Assembly (NCBI GenBank): GCA_040768665.1
Contig: JAXGMN010000007.1
Location: 310,001-374,000 of the forward strand
Source: JABWBD01 sp040768665
GTDB lineage: Bacteria; Planctomycetota; Planctomycetia; Pirellulales; Thermoguttaceae
Direction of reading: 5' to 3'
Length of the DNA stretch: 64,000 nucleotides
Shown here: positions 1 through 6,305 of the stretch, piece after piece
How positions within the stretch are numbered: the stretch's first letter is position 1
Layout of the letters: each line of letters begins with the position of its first letter
Notes under the pieces: model-generated
Told to the model about the DNA's origin: nothing
Seen by the model: only the letters and a program-made list of their open reading frames with translations
Databases searched by the model: none
Translations under genes and position numbers: made by a program

Positions 1-23
1 TGTGGTCGTCGTTCACTCTGCCC

Positions 24-392
24 ATGACCAAGCGGCGAACGTGGCAAGACCCGAACATCACGCCAGCGCATCGCGAGGAGGATTGGATCGATGCAGCGGC
101 CCGGGCTGCTGCCGAATGGCTTGGGCAGACCTTCACGACCGCTCCTCAATTGCTTGCCGAGATCCCCGAGTTCCGTCAGGGTGACCGGGACGGAGTCTGG
201 AAACGATATTCATTCCAAGTGTTCGAGATTCCGCCAGGGAGTCACCCCGGCCCCCGGCCGGGTGCAATCTGCCAGTGGCTCACAGTGAACGAGTGGCTGG
301 ACCCAGATCGCCGGCCCATTTCGCCCACGGCACGTGATCTCGTCAAGCAGTTGCAGGCGGAGGCCGGGCTGAAAGGCCGCCCATTCCCATGA
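24..392 (+). CDS. Hypothetical protein, 122 aa
   Basis: I do not recognise a family. The ATG-initiated frame runs 122 residues and ends in a Pro-rich tail (GRPFP). It is hydrophilic, with no signal peptide or membrane segment, and has Trp-rich patches (EDWID, WLGQTF, CQWLTVNEWL) that look like a folded small domain. No strong ribosome binding site precedes the ATG, but the window begins only 23 bases upstream, so the true start or an operon partner could lie outside. It is separated from the next gene by about 240 bases that include an IS-end-like tandem repeat. Confidence 0.45.
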   Translation: MTKRRTWQDPNITPAHREEDWIDAAARAAAEWLGQTFTTAPQLLAEIPEFRQGDRDGVWKRYSFQVFEIPPGSHPGPRPGAICQWLTVNEWLDPDRRPISPTARDLVKQLQAEAGLKGRPFP

Positions 393-497
393 CGTCCTGG
401 CCGACGGGCTTGGAGGATCGCCCACGTGTCCCAAGAACAACGGAGCGCATGAAATGATCCGTCGAACGTGGCCATGAAGAGAGTGCTGGTCTTTGCC

Positions 498-541
498 GCT
501 CACGAAAACTGGGCCACTTCTGCTCACGTAAACTGACCCAC
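498..541. repeat. Tandem 20-bp repeat, IS21-end-like
   Basis: Two copies of a 20-bp unit starting GCTCACG and ending in CCAC (498-517 and 522-541) are spaced by a 24-bp period and match at 17 of 20 positions. Repeated terminal units of this kind, containing a CTCACG/CGTGAG core, are seen at the ends of IS21-family elements. No istA or istB gene is in the window, so this could be a relic terminus or an unrelated repeat. Confidence 0.35.
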
Positions 542-631
542 TACTTGGAAAGAAAAGTCCTGAAACTGCCGGTCGTTGTCGTCGGGCCACCGGCTCAGTG
601 GATCTGAGCACAGGCATGCCGATTTAGCTGA

Positions 632-1084
632 GTGCCAACGGTGCTGGTCAAACGGATTCTCGTCTGGACCACAAAAGTCCATGAACTAATCGCTATTACT
701 CAAAGCGAATCGTTGAACGCGCCCTTGGATCGGGACACATTCGAGAGATTCCGGGCTGAGATAACATGCCGTGCAACCTCGATGCTTGAAGAACACCGCG
801 AAGATGCCGAATTGCTAGGGGTGATTGCACAATACCGACAGTTGGCGGCGGCCCTCAAGGAATCACTCGAAACGATTCCCTTTCCAGAAGAAGCAACCGT
901 TTCGCAGGACGATGTCATTGGCGGCGTTTTCAAGGCTGTACTTGGCGGGGCGTCGGTTGAGAGACAAATCAAGAAGCGTGTTGATTCCCTGCTATCCCGC
1001 TACGAGAATTGGTGGAGGAGTCACCGAGCGCAGATCACTCAAGACCTGGGCAACCTCCAGTCGGCATTGATTGACCGGTTGTGA
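632..1084 (+). CDS. Hypothetical helical protein upstream of the Hsp70-macro gene
   Basis: This is an unrecognised 150-residue protein. It begins with GTG immediately after an in-frame stop. It is rich in Glu, Arg, Leu and Gln with heptad-like stretches (for example RFRAEITCRATSMLEEHREDA), so mainly alpha-helical, and has a Gly/Val-rich hydrophobic patch near residue 100 (VIGGVFKAVLGGA) that could be a membrane-associating hairpin. It ends 59 bases before the Hsp70-type gene on the same strand, so the two are probably co-transcribed. Its N-terminus may be truncated, because an IS-end-like repeat lies just upstream. Confidence 0.5.
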   Translation: MPTVLVKRILVWTTKVHELIAITQSESLNAPLDRDTFERFRAEITCRATSMLEEHREDAELLGVIAQYRQLAAALKESLETIPFPEEATVSQDDVIGGVFKAVLGGASVERQIKKRVDSLLSRYENWWRSHRAQITQDLGNLQSALIDRL

Positions 1085-1143
1085 CGGGCTTGCAGGAGAC
1101 GGACGGGCTGGAGAAGGATTGAGTTTGGAGGGCTGCCACTTCG

Positions 1144-1878
1144 ATGGACGATGAGCTGAATCCGGTGATTGGGATCGACCTGGGCACCACGTTCTCTGCC
1201 GTCGCCCGGTGGGCCGGAGACCGGCCTGCAACGTACAGGCTTGCCGATGGTAGCAGCATGCTCCCTTCGATTGTGTACATGCAGGAGAGTGGCGCTCCGT
1301 TGGTGGGCAATTTCGCCCGCCAACGCCTAGTGATCGATCCATCCAACGCCGTGCAGCACATCAAACGGCACATAGGCGATGACGGCTGCGAGGTTATTCT
1401 CCAAGGCAGAGGGTACAGCCCCGTCGAGATCTCCGCGATGATCCTGCGCCGGCTGCGCGACGACGTCGATAAGAAATCCCCCGCGTCTGCCGGGTTCGAG
1501 CTGGTCGGCGCGGTCATCACACATCCTCACTGCTTCACTTATCCCCAAATCGCGCGCACCAAGGAGGCCGCTGAACTGGCCGAACTGCCAGTCATTCGGC
1601 TCCTTTCTGATCCAGTGGCTGCGGCGCTTTGCTACGGATCTCACCAATATCGGCGGTTCGACGAGGAACGGACGAAGACGATCCTTGTCTTCGATCTCGG
1701 CGGCGGCACCTTCGACGTCACCGTGCTCAAGCTGATCAACGACCGTAACAAGCTCACCTTCCAGGTACTCAGCGTAGGCGGTGACGCCATGCTCGGGGGG
1801 GGGTGGACTTCGATCAAGCGTTCGTCGATTGGGCACTGGACAGGGCGAACATCACGCTCGATTCCCTCGATGCCTTGA
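1144..1878 (+). CDS. Hsp70/DnaK-type ATPase domain, N-terminal half (frameshifted)
   Basis: This frame carries the first two thirds of an Hsp70 actin-like nucleotide-binding domain. The phosphate-1 loop GIDLGTTFSAVA is at residues 9-20, the region around DPVAAAL follows, and the phosphate-2 loop FDLGGGTFDVTVL is at about residue 183. After GGDAMLGG the reading frame meets a run of nine G (1795-1803) and leaves the homologous frame; the last ~25 residues are out-of-frame translation. The homologous continuation (VDFDQAF) is in another frame from 1803. The ATG at 1144 has a GGAGG-like site upstream. Either the gene is broken or the G run was misread. Hsp70 proteins bind and hydrolyse ATP; a client is not identifiable here. 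Confidence 0.85.
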   Translation: MDDELNPVIGIDLGTTFSAVARWAGDRPATYRLADGSSMLPSIVYMQESGAPLVGNFARQRLVIDPSNAVQHIKRHIGDDGCEVILQGRGYSPVEISAMILRRLRDDVDKKSPASAGFELVGAVITHPHCFTYPQIARTKEAAELAELPVIRLLSDPVAAALCYGSHQYRRFDEERTKTILVFDLGGGTFDVTVLKLINDRNKLTFQVLSVGGDAMLGGGWTSIKRSSIGHWTGRTSRSIPSMP

Positions 1879-4019
1879 CCCGGGCCCGCTCCAGGGCCAA
1901 GCTCGTCGAAGCAATCGTTGCGGCCAAGCAACAATTCTCCGCCATGGACGATGTGTACCTGGCAGTCCCTAACATTCTTCCCAACCAACACCTGGATATG
2001 CAGGTCACGCGGCAGGAGTTCGAGCAGGAGATGCTTAGCCCTTATTACGATCGCATCCGCAAGATTGTCAAGAACACGCTCCTGGCTTCCGGGCTGAGGA
2101 ACGGGGAATTGGATCGCACGATCCTCGTGGGTGGCTCGAGCCGAATCCCGATCATGCGAGACATCGTCAGAGACGAGACCGGCGCAACGCCCTATACAAC
2201 TGCTGCCCCGGACCGTGCTGTATGCGAGGGCGCTGCGCTCTCCGAAGAGGCCGCAAGACTTGTCAACGAACTGAAGGAGGCAAGTGAGGTGCTTCCAACG
2301 CCCGTTGCCCAGATACTTCGGCATACAACTCAAAAGGCCTCGCGCGGCCACCCTCCCGATGTTGCGGATGCCGCCAGAATCATCTGCGAGCTACTCAGAT
2401 TCGTAGCGGACTGCCTGCTGGCCGACTACTTCGGACTGGGGCGTCATGACATCGAGATCCTCAGACTCTTGCACCATGATCCGGAACATTCAGAAGCCGT
2501 AAGTCTCGAACTTGCGGAACGTCTGGTGCATATGGGCGTGGCGGGACACATTCCTTCGCAACCAGAGATACTCGTTCGATTGAGAGAACTCTTGATGGCG
2601 GAAAAGCGGTTCCTGGTTGACGCTGCACACAGCCCGCAGGCACCGGCCGTAGGAAGGACGTTGGTGTGCAATGCGGCCACATGCCTCCGCCTCACAGATG
2701 TGGTAACAGAAGTCGCCCGGTCCGCCGAGGGATTTGTCCTCTTCGCGGGGTATGGCGACAGCGTGTATCGGTTCCAGGGCACTTCTCCCACGAAAGCCGC
2801 CGCAAGCGACGATCTTCCGGTTCGGCACGGCGAGTGCATCCTGGGGACCACGGTATCGGACCAATGGCTTTCGCTTACACCGTTCTGGGAGGTCATCGGC
2901 GGCCCGTCCCTCCGCAGAAGATTCCTGACGGATGTGTTGCCGGTCTTCCGTGAATGGAACGTCGAGAACATGCATTTGGTCTTGATTGGATCGTCCCTGC
3001 AGGACCTTATCGTGGATGCGATAATGATCTCCAATGATCCTGGTCTCAGCATGGGGACTTTTACGGCGGCCTCTGTGGCCCAAGCAGCGGGAGAGGAGTT
3101 CCGTCGGCAAGTACGCGGTAAACAGGCCGAGTTTGGTTGCATTGTGTCGACCTTGGCGGGGGCACTTGCCGCAAAGGAAGTATATCACGCTTGTACTGTG
3201 GGTGGTCCACGCCTTCTCCGCGTGGAAGATCTCTATTCGCTAGTGGCGGAGGTGCTACGGTTGGCGGAGGCTTCTGGCCATACGAGCGTGGCCTTTCCCC
3301 TGCTAGGAACAAACTACGGGCTGCCGCCTGCGGAGATCGGTGCCAACTATCTACGCGCATTCCGGGAACACGTTCAGAAGAGCCCAAAACCTATGTGTTT
3401 TGTCCTCAGCGTGCCGCATGGGAATGATCTGATCGCCGACGCGATAGTGGGTGAACTCGACGCGCATGCCGATAGAGCGGCGTTCGCCAGCAAGAAATGG
3501 CAGCATGCTCTCGCCCCCGGATACGGAAAAGAACCGAGAGCAATGGCCGCAACCTCCTACGCAGAAACCAGGGCTCGGCTTTCCCTTGTTGCGGATCGTG
3601 GTCTTGATGTCGTTGGCCACGGGAGCGTTGTGCGGTTTTGCCGAAGGACCGTACCAAGGCAAGGAGACCGGCGAGACCGCTTTGTTGCGATCGATCCTGG
3701 ATCGACTGAAGGCCGGCGATGTGCTGTTGGCCGACTGTTACTTCTGTTCCTATTTCCTGATCGCCTTGTGGCACGCCCTGGGTGTCGACCCGGTTTTCCG
3801 CCAGCATCAGCGGCGCGTGACGGACTTTGCTCTGGGGAAGCTGTTGGGACCGCAGGATCATCTGGTCACCTGGGAGCGACCGGCCCGTCCGGACTGGATG
3901 GACGAAGCGACTTACGCCCAGATTCCGAAGACCCTCGAGATCCGCGAGTTGGCGACGCGCGTGACGATCCCGGGGTTCCGTCCAAAGCAAGTGATCGTGG
4001 TGACGACGCTGCGCGATGA
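1803..4019 (+). CDS. Hsp70 ATPase C-terminal half fused to a macro domain, 3' end disrupted
   Basis: This frame resumes the Hsp70 domain with VDFDQAFVDWALDRA and reaches the adenosine-binding motif ILVGGSSRIPIM (about 2125-2160). The usual beta substrate-binding domain is absent. A ~235-residue unassigned segment follows. Then, at about nt 2965-3440, comes a macro-type fold: VDAIMISNDPGLS, AAGEEFRRQ, GCIVSTLAGALAAKEVYH, and SVAFPLLGTNYGLPP followed by FVLSV. This order matches the strands and ligand loops of macro domains, which bind ADP-ribose or related nucleotides; the catalytic Gly-rich loop is not canonical. From about 3490 the frame runs through an IS4 transposase relic in the wrong frame, so the last ~170 residues are not native. 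The initiating GTG is only the first start codon in this frame, not a likely real start. Confidence 0.7.
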   Translation: MDFDQAFVDWALDRANITLDSLDALTRARSRAKLVEAIVAAKQQFSAMDDVYLAVPNILPNQHLDMQVTRQEFEQEMLSPYYDRIRKIVKNTLLASGLRNGELDRTILVGGSSRIPIMRDIVRDETGATPYTTAAPDRAVCEGAALSEEAARLVNELKEASEVLPTPVAQILRHTTQKASRGHPPDVADAARIICELLRFVADCLLADYFGLGRHDIEILRLLHHDPEHSEAVSLELAERLVHMGVAGHIPSQPEILVRLRELLMAEKRFLVDAAHSPQAPAVGRTLVCNAATCLRLTDVVTEVARSAEGFVLFAGYGDSVYRFQGTSPTKAAASDDLPVRHGECILGTTVSDQWLSLTPFWEVIGGPSLRRRFLTDVLPVFREWNVENMHLVLIGSSLQDLIVDAIMISNDPGLSMGTFTAASVAQAAGEEFRRQVRGKQAEFGCIVSTLAGALAAKEVYHACTVGGPRLLRVEDLYSLVAEVLRLAEASGHTSVAFPLLGTNYGLPPAEIGANYLRAFREHVQKSPKPMCFVLSVPHGNDLIADAIVGELDAHADRAAFASKKWQHALAPGYGKEPRAMAATSYAETRARLSLVADRGLDVVGHGSVVRFCRRTVPRQGDRRDRFVAIDPGSTEGRRCAVGRLLLLFLFPDRLVARPGCRPGFPPASAARDGLCSGEAVGTAGSSGHLGATGPSGLDGRSDLRPDSEDPRDPRVGDARDDPGVPSKASDRGDDAAR

Positions 4020-4162
4020 GCGTCGCTATTCGAAGGACGATGTGGCGAACTTTTTTCGCCAGCGCTGACATGTGGAACTGGACCTCCGAGCCATCAAGTG
4101 CACGATGCACATGGAAGACTTGCGCTGCCACACACCGGCGACGGTACAACTCGAAGCGATGT
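3499..4162 (+). pseudogene. IS4-family transposase relic
   Basis: The frame shows the second half of an IS4-type DDE transposase: PDTEKNREQWPQPPTQKPG, then IVVLMSLATGA, GPYQGKETGETALL, AGDVLLADCYFCSYF (catalytic Asp), VFRQHQRRVTDF and WMDEATYAQIP. The C-terminal Y-R-E-K signature region reads FFRQR-stop-HVELDLRAIK; the conserved Trp codon TGG has become TGA at 4066-4068, and the expected Tyr is Phe. Homology stops near TPATVQLEA (about 4162) and nothing of the N-terminal half remains. It is a dead remnant abutting, and probably the cause of, the truncated macro-domain gene. Confidence 0.85.
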
Positions 4163-4745
4163 CTAAGCGGAAGGCCGGGCACCGGCCGAATCGTGTGGAA
4201 CCACGTGCCCTCAGACGTCGTCCCAAATCGCAGAGGTATCTTACGAAACCTAGAGAGGAAGCGCGCGCCCTGCTGCTATCCGGTAGCAGCTGATGAGACG
4301 GGGCGGTGCTGGGCGTTCTTTCCTTGGAGGACGGAGAGAATCATCGATCTGGGTTGAATGGTCTACGCTTCACGCCTAGCGGCCACGCCCGCACGATGCT
4401 ACCGGTGCGCGCGTTGTTACGATTCGCAGTGTGCCGGCGTTCCGTGATGCCGAGCGGTCCGCCAGAATACACCGGTCTGCTGAACTACATTCGAGGGTCT
4501 TCCGCTGCTTCAGGCAACCATTAAAATCCCCACTGAACAGCATTCGCCCCCGTCGTGGCTTGGCAGGCACGGCGGGGGCTTTTCGTTTGCCTTATAGCTT
4601 CGTGACGGCGTTCAGTATCCGCCGGGGAAAGCCCCAAAAAAGCTTCGGCCTCCAGCCCGAAGGTTGACAGCAGTTTTCGCCGGAAAAAGGTGCCAACAGT
4701 GGTGACACGAGGTGCCAAGAATGGTGCCATACAGCCCGCGCCAAT
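4163..4745. other. Gene-free stretch with one terminator
   Basis: I see no convincing coding sequence here. The stretch contains the hairpin-plus-T-run at 4546-4583 and otherwise unassigned sequence. Confidence 0.4.
4546..4583 (+). terminator. Rho-independent terminator-like hairpin
   Basis: GCCCCCGTCGTG (4546-4557) pairs with CACGGCGGGGGC (4568-4579) across a 10-base loop with one wobble, and is followed by TTTTCGTTT. The stem is long and GC-rich and the T-run is on the plus strand. It sits downstream of the IS4 relic, so its original gene is unclear. Confidence 0.6.
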
Positions 4746-4856
4746 TTGCATCGATTCGCACCGATTTGCACCGAAAATCCCCCAGATGGTGCAGGAGTTC
4801 AGCAAGAAGGGGGTCGCCGCAAAGCTAGACGTCGTCGGACGTTCTGCACCAATCTG
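4746..4856. repeat. Imperfect direct repeat, copy A
   Basis: This copy shares with 5916-6014 the ordered blocks TTGCATCGATT-GCACCG, then CAAGAAG, GTCG and AAAGC, and AGACGTCGTCGGACG. It is itself built of short TTTGCACCGATTTGCA-like units and more of these continue to about 4880. The two copies bracket a ~1.1 kb segment with the membrane-protein gene. Confidence 0.6.
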
Positions 4857-4891
4857 CACCGATTTGCATCGGTTTGCACCGGCGAAAGAGA

Positions 4892-4933
4892 TATCCCCGA
4901 CAGGATTCGAACCTGTAATCTTCGGCTCCAGAG
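4892..4933 (-). other. tRNA-Arg-like 3' half (possible attachment-site remnant)
   Basis: On the minus strand this reads as the 3' half of a tRNA: anticodon loop CTCTGGA, 3' anticodon stem GCCGA, variable AGATT, T-arm ACAGG-TTCGAAT-CCTGT, acceptor strand CGGGGAT and discriminator A. The loop and stem closely resemble tRNA-Arg(CCG). No matching 5' half follows: there is no complementary anticodon strand, no D-arm and no ATCCCCG acceptor strand. Homology starting inside the anticodon loop is typical of an integrase attachment site in a tRNA gene. Confidence 0.6.
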
Positions 4934-5345
4934 TATAAGTCGTCACGATTTCGCATCTCTCTGCGAATTGCGAAGTTCCGACGTTATCTTCCATTCCACG
5001 AACCACTTGCGCCCCAAGAAACCCTGCCGAAACGGGCAGACTACGGTCGCCCCGAACGCCCGAAACGGGTCATTTCGTGCGAATTCGCACAAGCGGATCT
5101 GCCGGGTTGCTGACGGCCCGGACTCGCCCCTTGAGCCAACACGCGAGGCTGCCCTGACGCTGATTGATTACACCAGCAAGGGATGTAGACTGAAGGTGCT
5201 ACCGGCTGCGGCGTTACATGCCTTAATTCCTCTCGCCTTGGAATGCGGGAGCGAAGGCAATTCGCCGGAGCGTGCGATCCGGGCGGGTGCAAGTCGAGAG
5301 ATTATCGGCGCAGGCACGGTGATCGCTGTCGTTGGGAGCCAAGCG
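4934..5345. other. Gene-free stretch upstream of the membrane-protein gene
   Basis: Only long open translations without family signal are present. I see no RNA gene or clear promoter in it. Confidence 0.35.
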
Positions 5346-5870
5346 ATGAACGCACGTGATCTCTGGTCGAAGATTCTGCTCATTGCTGGCGGCATCGGCA
5401 TGTTGGTCGGAGCCATTGATCCTCTGGAGGGATCGCTCCTCATTCTCCCCGGCAGTGCGTTGTGGGCGCTTGGCACCTACCTCGGCCAGGCCGAACGCCG
5501 GCTAATCACCTACCGGGTGTCAGTCTTCATTCTGATTGCCATTGGAGTTGCTGCGGTGTGGGGCCTGAGTGCGGTCGGAGGCTTTGGAAGCACCAGCGGA
5601 CGTTCAATGTGGTGGGGACTGCTGATTTTGCCCTATGTGGTCGGATGGCTGATGGCTCTTTGGGGGCCGGGGAACCCGCGATGGTTCTCGCTGCCGGGTA
5701 TGGCTATCGGCCTCTGGTATCTGGCGATGGCGGGGATCATCCTGACGCGACAAGGCCAAGGAAGCTGGGCGCTCGTCGTTGTCATCGCCACCATCGGCAT
5801 CGTGGCGATTGCGGGCTGCATTTACCGACTGAAAAACTCGTTGCGGTCGAGCAAGGAGCAATCCCAATGA
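5346..5870 (+). CDS. Small integral membrane protein, 174 aa
   Basis: The ATG at 5346 follows a GGGAG box. The protein has about five hydrophobic segments: residues ~8-24 (ILLIAGGIGMLVGAI), ~33-45, ~55-75 (VSVFILIAIGVAAVWGL), ~90-105 and ~120-165 (two helices), with a short Lys/Arg-rich tail (YRLKNSLRSSKEQSQ). No enzymatic motif is visible, so no function is given. An open frame extends upstream to 4746, but that part translates a repeat and a tRNA remnant and is not protein. The stop overlaps the next ATG as ATGA, which implies a two-gene operon whose second gene is now truncated. Confidence 0.7.
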   Translation: MNARDLWSKILLIAGGIGMLVGAIDPLEGSLLILPGSALWALGTYLGQAERRLITYRVSVFILIAIGVAAVWGLSAVGGFGSTSGRSMWWGLLILPYVVGWLMALWGPGNPRWFSLPGMAIGLWYLAMAGIILTRQGQGSWALVVVIATIGIVAIAGCIYRLKNSLRSSKEQSQ

Positions 5871-5983
5871 TAAAGATCGGACTGACCATCCTCGGTGCCC
5901 TGATCGGCATCGAACTGCATCGATTTGCACCGACCACCCCTTCCAACGAGGATGGCGAGTTAACAAGAAGTGCGGTGTCGTAA
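5867..5983 (+). pseudogene. Truncated second gene of the membrane-protein pair
   Basis: It starts at the ATG of the ATGA overlap with the upstream gene and reads MIKIGLTILGALIGIEL, the beginning of a hydrophobic first helix. It then runs directly into repeat copy B (HRFAPTTPSNED...) and stops after 38 codons. The natural gene was presumably cut at about 5913 by whatever placed the repeat. Confidence 0.5.
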
Positions 5984-6014
5984 AGCCAGACGTCGTCGGA
6001 CGATACGCACCGAG
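5916..6014. repeat. Imperfect direct repeat, copy B
   Basis: This is the partner of 4746-4856 with the same block order. The best block is AGACGTCGTCGGACG, preceded by AACAAGAAG and AAAGC in both copies. The junction with coding sequence falls inside the truncated gene at 5867. Confidence 0.6.
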
Positions 6015-6305
6015 ATCTATGGGGCATTGGAGGGGATTGGGCTCTGCCGGCCATCGAAACAGCCGCGAAGCGATTCGGGCGAGTGAACGGCACATTGAGG
6101 ACAGGTTGCGCTGGCGGCCCCGTCCCAAACCGCGTGGCAACGGCCCCGAACTGCCAGACTGCGGGGCTGTCATTCTGCCCGGTCTCAAACTCAGCCCGGA
6201 ACGTAGTTCCACCTGCCGCAGCCGCGACGGCGGTCGACACCATCAGCCAGGCGATGCCTCACAAACCAGTCCGTGGCGACAGTCTGGTAGGCATGCCGAC
6301 GCCGT

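Noticed and set aside
4880..4980. Complete tRNA gene
   Set aside because: Only the 3' half folds; the complementary acceptor strand, D-arm and 5' anticodon strand are absent.
4746..5345. Long plus-strand open frame continuous with the membrane-protein gene
   Set aside because: This part translates a DNA repeat and an antisense tRNA fragment (RDIPDRIRTCNLRLQ-type sequence), a known false-protein pattern. The real start is at 5346.
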